DNA from: Excoecaria cochinchinensis
Taxonomy: Eukaryota > Streptophyta > Magnoliopsida > Malpighiales > Euphorbiaceae
Direction: 5' to 3'
DNA: 64,000 bases
Assembly (NCBI GenBank): GCA_947683425.1
Contig: CANTUQ010000055.1
Coordinates: 21,012,001-21,076,000, forward strand
Below are positions 56,401-64,000 of this stretch, in pieces (position 1 is the first letter of the stretch; the number at the start of each line of letters is the position of its first letter). The notes below the pieces were generated by a model that saw only the letters and a program-made list of their open reading frames with translations, was not told where the DNA came from and made no database searches. The position numbers were made by a program, and so were the translations under genes.

Positions 56401-57687
56401 CTCTTGTCCCCTCATCTCTTCTTCACATTCTTCTCCCTCCACTGAATGTAATAGACACTTATTTTCTAAATCAGCTCTCAATTCTTTTTGTTGCACTTCC
56501 TCCACACAATCATCTATTACATCCATAAAATATACAGACTCTTTCACATCACCAGATGGGTATTTTTGAGCCTTATTCATATCTACCACCAACTCCTCAC
56601 CATTAAACCTTAGGGTAACCGTTTGACCATGAACGTCTATCAACGCCTTGGCGGTATTTAAAAATGGCCTCCCCACAATCAATGGCACCTTGTGGTCTTC
56701 TTCCATCTCCATTACCACAAAATCCACTGGAAAAATAAATTTTCCCACTTTCACTAGCAGATCCTCAATCACTCCCTTTGGTCTCCTCACGGACCTGTTT
56801 GCTAGTTGGAGTCGCATTCCTGTCTCCCTAAGCTCTCCAAGATTCAGCTTCCTGCATATCGAATAAGGCATTAAGTTTATGCTTGCACCTAGATCACATA
56901 AAGCATTACCGTAAAAATCTTCACCAATAACACAAGGAAGAGTAAAGCTACCTGGATCTTCCAGTTTCTTAGGAATCTTGTTCATAATAATAGCACTGCA
57001 ATTTTCTGTTAGTTGTACAGTTTCATGCCCTTCTAATTTCTTTTTATTAGAACAGAGTTCTTTCATGAATTTAGCATAGTTAGGCATATGAGCTAAAGCT
57101 TCAGCAAATGGTAAATTTATGTGCAGTTTCTTAAACATCTCTAGAAACCTAGCTTTTTGCTCATTTTTCTTTTCCTGTCTAGCAATAGCAGGAAATGGCA
57201 GTTTATTAATATCAAGATCCTCTATCTTAGGATTAACAATACTCTTTCCCTTGTCACTTTTAGGAGCATTTTCATGAACTTCTAACTTAGAGTTGGAGTT
57301 ACTTACCGTCCGTGTCGGCTCCTCCTTTTCTAATGAAAGATTTTTACCTCGATCATCTTTCGGTTCCACTTCCTTACCACTCCTCAATGTAATTGCCTTA
57401 GCCTCCTCTTTTGGATTCCGGTCTACATTTGAAGGAAATGTTCCTGGTTGCCTCTGGGACACAGAATTTGCAAGCTGTCCCACTTGAGTTTCCAAATTTC
57501 TAATGGAGGCATCCTGGTTCTGGTTCCACTGCTCTTGAGACTTCCATCTAGATTCTTGATTTACCATGAATTGCTGTTGGTTATTCATAAACTGCTGTTG
57601 ACTGTTAATGAATGTAGCCAACATGTCTTCCAGATTTGGCTTTCTCTCTTGAACAGGTGGCCTGGGTTGATAACCTGGTGGGTGGTA
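53440..57687 (-). CDS. gag-pol: Element G gag end and pol polyprotein
   Basis: Continues the gag frame after a TAG at 57688-57690. Counting from the Met at 57624, it has the Athila gag tail (AKAITLRSGKE, about 76-86), retropepsin (CDLGASINLMP, Asp at about 244; IVGRPFL), RT (CIDFRRLNNATRKDHFPLP, FMDD at about 674-677), RNase H (CDASDFAIGAVL, TTTEKELLA), and integrase (HHCC finger, WGIDFMG, SDGGKHF, QVEVSNREL, C-terminal PGKLKSRWKGPY). There is no chromodomain, as is usual for Athila. All catalytic residues are present over 1394 open codons. This copy was used as reference for the decayed element F. Confidence 0.94.
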   Translation of the reverse strand, partial: YHPPGYQPRPPVQERKPNLEDMLATFINSQQQFMNNQQQFMVNQESRWKSQEQWNQNQDASIRNLETQVGQLANSVSQRQPGTFPSNVDRNPKEEAKAITLRSGKEVEPKDDRGKNLSLEKEEPTRTVSNSNSKLEVHENAPKSDKGKSIVNPKIEDLDINKLPFPAIARQEKKNEQKARFLEMFKKLHINLPFAEALAHMPNYAKFMKELCSNKKKLEGHETVQLTENCSAIIMNKIPKKLEDPGSFTLPCVIGEDFYGNALCDLGASINLMPYSICRKLNLGELRETGMRLQLANRSVRRPKGVIEDLLVKVGKFIFPVDFVVMEMEEDHKVPLIVGRPFLNTAKALIDVHGQTVTLRFNGEELVVDMNKAQKYPSGDVKESVYFMDVIDDCVEEVQQKELRADLENKCLLHSVEGEECEEEMRGQEIASVEIEDSKEKIDPKEGDSNSELKPLPSHLKYVFLDNESKPVIISSLLSGAEETMLLEVLKKHKGAIGWKTSDLKGIDPSYCTHRIPMEEECKPVAQPQRRLNPVMQEVVKKEVLKLLDSGIIYPISDSKWVSPVQCVPKKGGMTVVKNELDELIPTRTVMGWRVCIDFRRLNNATRKDHFPLPFIDQMLERLAGNRFYYFLDGYSGYMQIPIDPEDQEKMTFTCPYGTFAYRRMPFGLCNAPATFQRCMMAIFHDFIEKFMEVFMDDFTIYGADFESCLQHLDLVLGRCEKTNLVLNWEKCHFMVREGIVLGHKISENGIEVDKAKVEVIEKLPPPTNVKGIRSFLGHAGFYRRFIKDFSKIAKPLSNLLMKDAPFVFDSACMLAFETLKKRLISAPVIISPDWNLPFELMCDASDFAIGAVLGQRRDKIFYAIYYASHTLTGAHVNYTTTEKELLAIVYAFEKFRPYLLGAKVVVWSDHAALRHLFAKKESKPRLIRWVLLLQEFDLQIKDKKGAENFVADHLSRLENDRIEKGEILDLFPDEHICAVFSCENSVPWFANIANFLAGGFMPKDFSWQQKKKLRADARHYIWDDPYIFKLCADQVLRRCISDAETSAIITACHSGEAGGHHGPNRTVMKILSSCFYWPTMFKDVQYYVKSCDRCQRVGNISKRDEMPLTNVLEVELFDVWGIDFMGPFPVSYGFEYIQVAVDYVSKWVEAVATRTCDARIVLEFLRKNIFTRYGAPRAIISDGGKHFVNHQFNALLKKFGVRHKVTTPYHAQANGQVEVSNRELKAILEKTVNSSRKDWYLRLDEALWAYRTAFKTPIGMSPFRLVYGKSYHLPVELEHKAYWATKFLNFDLENAGKCRSLQLNELEEHRFWAYDHATKYKDITKKRHDRKLVRKEVVPGMHVLLYDSRLRLFPGKLKSRWKGPYQVVAVNKFGVVTLKHPRGETEFKVNGHRVKPYFTSSFDNASTIVTLIDP

Positions 57688-58914
57688 CTACTGCCCTTGG
57701 TTCTGAGGAGGTGGATATGGTGGTTGATATGGCTGCCCATGGTTTTGATGGATGTTTTGGTGGAAGGGAGCTCTTACTTGTGGATTAGAGGATGAAGCAT
57801 TTGGATTTCCATCTTTCCAGGAGAAATTTGGATGAGTTCTCCATCCCGGGTTATACGTGTTACTGTAAGGGTCATTTCTTTTGAAATCTCCCACAGCATT
57901 GACATCACCCACTGCTCCACTTTCTTGCCCACTTTGCTCCTGTTCATACCATCCATTTTCTTGGCCCACTGCAGCTACATTCTGCACTTTCAAGTTATTC
58001 ATCTCCTTCCTCATAGACTCCATCTGTGCCTTCAGCATCGAGACCTCATCCACAGCATGTATCCCCTGTCTTCTCGGAACAGCTCTAGGATTAGACCATT
58101 GAGCATCATTAGCTACCATTTCATCCAGTAATTGAAAAGCTTCCTCTGGTAACCTGTTCATAAATGACCCTCCTGATGAAGCATCTAATAAAGATCTTGT
58201 CTGTGGTGTAACCCCAGAATAAAAAGTGGTCATCAAATGGTAAATTGCTATCTCATGGTGTGGACAGCTTCTCAACAATCTTCTAAACCTTTCCCATGCT
58301 TCATGAAAGGGCTCCTCACTCATCTGACTAAAGCCTAATATACTATTTCTGATGTTCGCAGTCTTTGTGGGAGGGAAGAATCTCATCAAAAATTTTTCTT
58401 GCAACTGATCCCAAGATCTAATTGACTGTCTAGGTAGCATTTGCAGCCATTCACGAGCTTTTCCAATCAGTGTAAAAGGGAACAACTTTAATCTTACCGC
58501 GTCAGATGACACTCCAGGAATTTGAACCGTATCACTGATCTCTAAAAAAATGTCCAAATGTTGTGCAGGATCTTCGACATCTGCACCCGAAAACTGATTT
58601 CGCTGTAACATACCGATGGTAGCTGGTTTAAGCTCAAATTGCACTCCCCTGGGCAGCACAATTGTTCTATTATCTTCATTCCATCTAGGCACCGCATAGT
58701 CCCTAATTGTCCTTTGCCTAGGGATCTCTTCTCTATTATGCCCCGGATTCTGGTTTTGTGCTCTCAGCACTTGTTCATTCTCGGGAGGAATTTCACCAAT
58801 AGGAAGCGGATTTTTTTCCATGTTATTAATCCTGTTGGCTCTTAATTGTTGGCGTAAAGTCCTCTCAATTTCAGGATCGTAAGGTGCTATTTGTTCCTGT
58901 CTTCTTCTGCTCAT
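57688..58914 (-). CDS. gag: Element G gag, ending at an in-frame TAG
   Basis: 408 codons from the Met at 58914. The start is supported by the matching position in element F. Retrotrans_gag core at about residues 115-215 (AQHLDIFLEISDT, IGKAREWLQMLPR, LQEKFLMRFFPP, EAWERFRRLLRSCPHH); Gln/Asn-rich tail. The TAG at 57688-57690 falls in a Gln-rich run and the same frame continues with gag sequence, so it probably arose from CAG. Confidence 0.92.
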   Translation of the reverse strand: MSRRRQEQIAPYDPEIERTLRQQLRANRINNMEKNPLPIGEIPPENEQVLRAQNQNPGHNREEIPRQRTIRDYAVPRWNEDNRTIVLPRGVQFELKPATIGMLQRNQFSGADVEDPAQHLDIFLEISDTVQIPGVSSDAVRLKLFPFTLIGKAREWLQMLPRQSIRSWDQLQEKFLMRFFPPTKTANIRNSILGFSQMSEEPFHEAWERFRRLLRSCPHHEIAIYHLMTTFYSGVTPQTRSLLDASSGGSFMNRLPEEAFQLLDEMVANDAQWSNPRAVPRRQGIHAVDEVSMLKAQMESMRKEMNNLKVQNVAAVGQENGWYEQEQSGQESGAVGDVNAVGDFKRNDPYSNTYNPGWRTHPNFSWKDGNPNASSSNPQVRAPFHQNIHQNHGQPYQPPYPPPQNQGQ

Positions 58915-59022
58915 ACACCTTCAATAACCACCTGAAAAGAATAAAGAATAAATAAAAATAAGATAAAATAAAATAAAATTAATAACACACACAAATAATA
59001 ATCAAGACTTAAAACAACGCCA

Positions 59023-59041
59023 GTCCCCGGCAACGGCGCCA
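59023..59041 (-). other. Element G primer-binding site (tRNA-Asp type)
   Basis: The minus strand reads TGGCGCCGTTGCCGGGGAC, identical to element F. The leader to gag (58915-59022) is short. Confidence 0.88.
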
Positions 59042-59047
59042 AAAACT

Positions 59048-59349
59048 TGACACGACCTCAGCAAGTGTACTGAATCGACAAGTAATATAATGGAGTAAAA
59101 TTATGACTCCGAGTTATCGTACCCAAGGGACTGAACACGCAAGTTATGAAAATTGAATGTATGCTAAAGAATTCCCAGTTATTGGATTGATTAAATTATA
59201 ACTAAACTAAAACTAATAAATTAATCGACTACTGTACTGGTTAAGTAAAAATAAATTAAATGACAGTAAAACTAGCCAAGATAAAAGTGAATAAAAACGA
59301 GAAAAGATATCAAATTGTAAAAGCGTTGTTCAAGTTCACTCATCCACCC
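59048..59349 (-). repeat. Element G 5' LTR, first 302 bp
   Basis: Matches 47324-47625 with one visible difference (C for T near the start). Interrupted by element D; CACCC (59345-59349) is the left target duplication. Confidence 0.9.
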
Positions 59350-61615
59350 TGTGACGCGCGCCGGATCCCGAACGCCGCCCCTATGACCGCCCGCTTGAGG
59401 GCGATCGGGCATTTGCGGGTCCGTTGGCATCTTGCAATAAATCGCAAGTGCATCTATGTTGAGCAACACAGAGGTATCATGGAGTCGCCACCCAATAGAA
59501 CATTGGGAAAGTTACTCTCGCCTCGGAGAGCCTAAGACTGCGCTTAGTATCCATGTTGGGCCATGAGGCCTAAGATTAGCGCTAAAGTCTCGTGACCCAA
59601 GAAGTATATTGGAGGATAACCTCTAACCTCTCGAGCCCAAAGACCAGAGCTGGGTCCGGGATTTCTCATCTATTTCTACCTCGATTAATTTATGATTGAA
59701 TTTTAATTGTCATTAATTCGCTCTCTCTCCACACAATGCAATTAATTTAAGGCGCATTTACTCATGTTAGGAAAACCATAAATTAGCAAGTAAAGCAATG
59801 AATTACAATAATACAAGGAGCGGAATACAACTCCCATTTAAAAGTGCAAACATACATAAAACCGGGGAATTTATTAATTATGAGGACTTTGGTCCCCGCA
59901 TGCACAATTAAAGAAAATATTCTGGATGTGATGATTTTATTTGGGATGAAAATTAGGACATTGGTCCCATTTTATTATGAAAAATCTAAATTAATTTAGT
60001 AAGAAATATTTTTATGATCTTTATTTAGGTGCGCATAGGAAAACATTTTATTCAATGAATATATACAAGGAAATTAAAAATATAAACGAAATGAGAATTA
60101 AAAATGTATAAAGGAAATACCAAACCCCGCAACTCCTCCTTCATGTGCATGGATGCTCAAATGAGAATAAAACAATGATTTGCAACCAAAAATCAAAAAG
60201 AAATTCATGTTAGTGATTAGGCCAATGAAATAATGCAACATAAAAGGTAATATGTACAATGACCATATAACATGCATAAGATACTATAACATGCATAAAA
60301 AAAATAATTATGATGCAATTTAACATGCATAAAGTGATTAAGATGCAATTTAACATGCATAAGGTGATGAAGTATCATGGCATATGCAACTTATTAATAA
60401 TAGTTATTAACATACATGGAAGATTAGTGACAATCAATTTTATTATAGTTAAGACATGAATAAATGTGTAACATGAGAATAATTCCACTTGACATGCATA
60501 ACTAGCATAAAATAATGACTATAACACTCATACATGCAAAAGAAAGCATAATAATAAACATGATATAGCATTAAGAAATTAAAGGTATTTACAACCTAAA
60601 ACATAGATAATTACATGAACAAAGAATAATTTGACATGAAAAAAAAAAGATTAATAGAATTTAAAAAAAAGCTTATTTGTTATATGAATAATTGAAGATA
60701 AAAAAATAAGAAGGAAGAATATGGAGACTAAGAGAATTTACATGTTTGATATGTTAATTGGAAGCCAAAATAAATGAAATTAACAAGAGAATTAATGAGC
60801 AAAGCCAAGAATAATTACCCTCAAATTCAGTTTTGAAGAATTGAAGATAGAAGTGTTGAATTCCTTGTCTTCTCTTGTGAAAATCCTTAGAAAATAGCTT
60901 GAAAACTTGAAGAAAAGCTCTTGGAAACAAGTGTGTAAGATGGATTTTTTTCTCTCAACTCAAAGCTCCAAAATTCAGTTTTTTTTTTTCAAAATGTTCC
61001 TCCTTCGTCCTCCCTCTGTTCTGAATTTTTCTAGTGTTTTTAACCATCAAAAACCACCCAAAAACCACCAAAAACCGTCCAAAAACGGTTGAAAATCGAG
61101 TGGGGGTCGAAAAGTGGGCGAAATGGGCGAAGTGGGGTGATTTCGGCGATTTCCGCGCGCCTCGCGCACGTCTCCGCGCGGAGTTGCACGGAACTTCCGC
61201 GCACGTCGTGCGCGGAGCGAGCGACGCCCAAGGCGTCGCTCGCGCAAAACGACCGACGCCAAGGGCGTCGGTCGCGCGGAGCGCGCGCTCCGCGCACGTA
61301 AATTGGCGACGGCTTCGGCCATCGCCCTTCCGTTGCTAACTTTTTCCCCTATTTTCCACTTTTCAACATTTTTCCATCATTTTTCACCCTTTTTTTTTAT
61401 TTTTTATATAAAATACCCTCAACCTAAAACACACTTTTTCTTCTTCAAAATAATTTAAAAAATATTTTTAAAATATTTTTAAAATACCCTTTTTACTCAC
61501 CGAAAAGACAAGGAAAATCACTTCTGAGCTCCAATCTTTTTGCCTATAAGCCGGCATAGCTAAATTTCATCATCGGGTAATCCTGATCAAGGCTACTCGG
61601 GACCCGGTGTCTACA
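59350..61615 (-). repeat. Element D 3' LTR
   Basis: 2266 bp, TGTGACGCGCGCC to GGTGTCTACA; the ends resemble element C's LTR. It contains AT-rich sequence with repeated TTAACATGCATAA segments (60265-60365) and a GC-rich dyad block at 61150-61322. Confidence 0.88.
61150..61322. repeat. GC-rich dyad block, element D LTR
   Basis: Consecutive inverted repeats: GCGCACGTCGTGCGC, GAGCGACGCC/GGCGTCGCTC, ACCGACGCC/GGCGTCGGT, GCGGAGCGCGCGCTCCGC and GGCGACGG/CCATCGCC. Unlike the other arrays the units are almost contiguous and differ from each other. No TATA box lies immediately next to the block. Confidence 0.75.
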
Positions 61616-61632
61616 GTTGCCCCCAATTTTGA
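61616..61632 (-). other. Element D polypurine tract
   Basis: The minus strand reads CAAAATTGGGGGCAAC just before the LTR. Confidence 0.7.
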
Positions 61633-61760
61633 AGAGACTAGTGCATGGGTGCCTAGGTGAGCCAAAATTCAGGAAAAGGAAAGAAACGCATACCTGAAGC
61701 GGCGATCTTCCTGCTTGATGGAGTTATGATGATAGCTGCTGCTGTCTTTTTTGTTGTAGC

Positions 61761-62154
61761 TGGTAATACCGTAGGTGCGCTAACCTCTTGTGGGTGGCGC
61801 CGCTATCGTGCTAAACATTGTGCATTGGTAATGCCGTGGTCGTGCTAACCTCTTGTGGGTAGTGCCGCCATCGTGCTAACCGCTGTGAACTGGTAGTGCC
61901 GTGGTCGTGCTAACCTCTTGTGGGTAGTGCCGCCATCGTGCTAACCGCTGTGAATTGGTAGTGCCGTGGTCGTGCTAACCTCTTGTGGGTAGTGCCGCCA
62001 TCGTGCTAACTGCTGTGAATTGGTAGTGCCGTGGTCGTGCCAACCTCTTGTGGGTTGTGCCGCCATCGTGCTTACCGCTGTGAATTTTGGTAGTGCCGTG
62101 GTCGTGCTAACCTCTTGTGGGTAGTGCCGCCATCGTGCTAACCGTTGTGAATTA
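61761..62154. repeat. 65-bp tandem repeat, six copies, element D
   Basis: Unit GGTAGTGCCGTGGTCGTGCT followed by AACCTCTTGTGGGTAGTGCC, then GCCATCGTGCTAACCGCTGT and GAATT. Each unit is itself two diverged halves of about 32 bp that both contain ATCGTGCTAACC-like sequence. The first copy is the most diverged. Confidence 0.9.
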
Positions 62155-62884
62155 ATTTTTTATTTTTTATTTTTTAATTTTTTGCTCCTTTAGATGTTTG
62201 GACTAGTGTCATCACTTGGCTTTTGTGGGTGTTTCCCGCCGATTTCTCCTGCAAGATTCTATGCATAGGAATATACAAGAAATCATGTGTGTATGTTATG
62301 GAATGCAAATTCTTGCAAAAAAGTATAGATCGCTCCCTAGGTGATCCATGGTTTGCTGAACTTATAGCTTGTCTGCTGTACCATGCCCCCTGAATCCTGA
62401 GGATCGTCGACAAGCTTTCTGAAAGAGACGTCCGGTGTATCCCTTGCCCCCTGGTCAATGATCATTTACTTGGGATTCTATTTCATGTTCTGTGTTGTGT
62501 GTTGTCTGACTGACGGAAGATCATCTTGAAATAATGCCGCCTTATCGCTCCGATCATTGAATGTCATTGTTTTAAAGGTAGTGCGTCCCTTGTGGATTTT
62601 CACACTAGCTTTTCTTTGCGGGAAATGCGTCCCTTATGGGATTTTCACACAACCCTTTGTCTAACTTTTGCCTGGAATGGACCCAACCCAATCCAGCGGC
62701 TTTTGTTTATTTTATATTTATATTTTATTTATATTTTTATTTTTATTTTTTTATTATTTTTTTTATTATTTTTTTTTATTTTTTTTTAGGGCAGACTGCC
62801 TGTTTCCAGGTTTTCACCCTGCCCTTTGGCCTAACTTTTGCTTAGAGAACCAGTTACGGTTTTCATCTCTAACGGGCTTCTTTG

Positions 62885-62915
<31 letters not shown>

Positions 62916-63356
62916 TTTTTTTTTTATCACCAAAGCTTATGTTAAGAGCAAATAGCACATATCCGATGAAGGGTCTGAGCAATAATCATTAGATGAACAA
63001 TTGGTATATTTCTTTTTAAGACAGAACTGAAATATCAATGAAAATGTATTCTTTTATTCATTGCAAAATTGTGTACATTTCTATATGATTTCATCATACA
63101 TGATTTTCAATTGACAAGAATTCAAAAGCATATGACTACACCTAATCTCGGAGTGGGTTTTGTCAGCATCAAACTCCTGTTATCAATCGGCCCTCTCGGG
63201 TTTTCTCGATTGAATATTTTCTCTTGGCCCTTAATTTTTACCCAGGATGCCTTTTTTCGGTTTTCACCCTGACAGGGCGCCCAATTTTAGCAAAGGCCGC
63301 CTTTTTTCGGTTTTCGACCCGCGGGGCATTTATTCTCTTCTTTTTATTTTTGGTCT
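62155..63356. other. Element D 3' untranslated region with simple repeats
   Basis: Contains an AT-rich block (62699-62790), a (TTTTG)n run (about 62881-62912), and at 62565-62705 a segment matching the intron of element C's antisense ORF (24390-24540). 63010-63356 matches element C 25061-25449. No intact gene. Confidence 0.6.
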
Positions 63357-64000
63357 TTAGCCATGGAACCTTTTAAGTCTATCGACATTGACCGGGTCCT
63401 TGAACTCATTCCCATCGCTGTCTGCTAAAATTGCTGCTCCTTTTGTTAGCAACTTTTTCAAAATGAAAGGTCCTTCCCAGGTTGGTCTGAATTTTCCTCG
63501 TATGTCTGGAACTCCCGGCCTCATCATCTTAAAGACCAAATCCCCTTCTTTTAACGGGTGCTTTCGTACCTTCTTGCCAAAGGACCGAGCTAGTCTTTTC
63601 TGATAAACCTGATTGTGGTAATAGGCTCTCAACCTATCTTCATCCAATAGATTCAACTGCAACAATCGCTGTTGTGCCCATTCTGTCTCCGGAATCTCGG
63701 CTTCCAGGACTACCCTTAATGATTTCAGCTCAATTTCAACCGGCAGGACTGCTTCAGTTCCATACACCAGAGAGAATGGTGTTGCCCCCGTAGAGGTTCT
63801 GACTGTTGTTCTATAACCCCAAAGTGCGAAGGGTAGCTTTTCCGCCCAATCCTTGTAGTTCTGAACCATCTTGGCTAAAATTCTCTTCACATTCTTATTC
63901 GCCGCTTCAACTGCACCATTCGCTTGAGGACGGTAAGGAGAAGACTTATGATGTTGGATCCCAAATTTCTGGAGCATCTGTTTAGTCTCTGCTAGGAATT
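63357..64000 (-). CDS. Element D integrase, C-terminal part (open to the window edge)
   Basis: Unbroken frame from the edge: the tail of the second catalytic region, then SSPYRPQANGAVEAANKNVK with the catalytic Glu, the run WAEKLPFALWGYRTTVRTST, and a C-terminal domain ending DRLKRFHG with a TAG at 63357-63359. It matches the stop- and frameshift-bearing element C integrase, with Trp retained where C has TAG. No defect is visible. Confidence 0.92.
   Translation of the reverse strand, partial: FLAETKQMLQKFGIQHHKSSPYRPQANGAVEAANKNVKRILAKMVQNYKDWAEKLPFALWGYRTTVRTSTGATPFSLVYGTEAVLPVEIELKSLRVVLEAEIPETEWAQQRLLQLNLLDEDRLRAYYHNQVYQKRLARSFGKKVRKHPLKEGDLVFKMMRPGVPDIRGKFRPTWEGPFILKKLLTKGAAILADSDGNEFKDPVNVDRLKRFHG

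Larger units (their letters stand above)
47324..59349 (-). mobile_element. Element G: young Athila-type retrotransposon, 5' LTR cut by element D
   Basis: Minus strand: 3' LTR (47324-49112), PPT, env-like ORF (50807-51963), internal promoter (52801-53221), gag-pol (53440-58914 with one TAG), PBS (59023-59041) and the first 302 bp of the 5' LTR. Over those 302 bp the two LTRs differ at only one base that I can see, so insertion is recent. Confidence 0.9.
59350..64000 (-). mobile_element. Element D: young Tat-type retrotransposon, runs off the window
   Basis: The 3' LTR (59350-61615), PPT, tandem repeats and an unbroken integrase C-terminus are in the window. It is related to element C but lacks the sense and antisense extra ORFs and the internal promoter: the distance from LTR to integrase is 1.7 kb instead of 6.1 kb. 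Confidence 0.87.

Noticed and set aside
57688..57690. Programmed stop-codon readthrough between gag and pol in G (and at 7478 in A)
   Set aside because: Both TAG codons lie within gag rather than at its end, at different places in the two lineages, and related sequence shows sense codons there; mutation is simpler.
61034..61339. Overlapping Arg/Ala-rich ORFs in the D LTR
   Set aside because: Produced by the GC-rich dyad block; open on both strands with no family resemblance.
62592..62955. ORFs rich in Phe, Tyr and Ile
   Set aside because: Translations of an AT-rich simple repeat and the (TTTTG)n run.

Overview
The window is plant nuclear DNA, almost certainly from a eudicot, and is made entirely of nested LTR retrotransposons of the Ty3/gypsy superfamily. 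I see no host gene, rRNA, tRNA gene or organellar DNA. The assignment rests on three Gypsy lineages recognised from proteins and primer-binding sites (PBS): Tekay/Del-type chromoviruses (initiator-Met PBS, C-terminal chromodomain), Athila (PBS resembling tRNA-Asp, env-like ORF) and Tat/Ogre (second archaeal-type RNase H, extra sense and antisense ORFs). I cannot name the species.

Layout, left to right (element letters are mine). 1-597: edge of a Tat element carrying its antisense ORF. 598-15427: element B, a non-autonomous Tekay-like element with long LTRs and only a gag-like ORF; its 5' LTR is split by element A (863-10628, minus strand, TSD TGGAG), a nearly complete Tekay chromovirus with one in-frame stop. 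15428-41355: element F, a decayed Athila element (minus strand), split inside its integrase by element C (17196-34768, minus strand), a large decayed Tat element with two extra ORFs facing away from a shared promoter. 41681-44267: element E, a lone Tekay-like LTR. 44268-45815: element H, a plus-strand Tat pol fragment. 45816-47323: element J, a truncated B-related LTR. 47324-59349: element G, a young Athila element (minus strand) with a near-intact gag-pol and an intact env-like ORF; its 5' LTR is cut by element D (59350 to the right edge, minus strand), a young Tat element.

The most striking signal is not a coding region. Every LTR family here carries its own array of short GC-rich inverted repeats (dyads), with a different motif in most families. 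In the Athila and Tat elements the same family motif recurs at internal promoters, and in six of seven cases the array ends about 7-12 bp upstream of a TATA-like box. The internal promoters serve the extra ORFs: the Athila env-like ORF and the Tat sense and antisense ORFs. The Athila env-like protein and the Tat sense-ORF protein look homologous and share one gene plan: dyads, TATA, non-coding first exon, an intron of about 0.7 kb, and a start codon at the splice junction. In element G the predicted splice creates the ATG in the plant consensus context. I propose that these proteins, or a host factor, act through the dyads to control both genomic and subgenomic transcription. This is inference.

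Decay is mostly by C-to-T or G-to-A change: most in-frame stops are TAG, and comparison of related copies inside the window shows CAG, CAA, CGA and TGG as frequent precursors, as expected for heavily methylated DNA.
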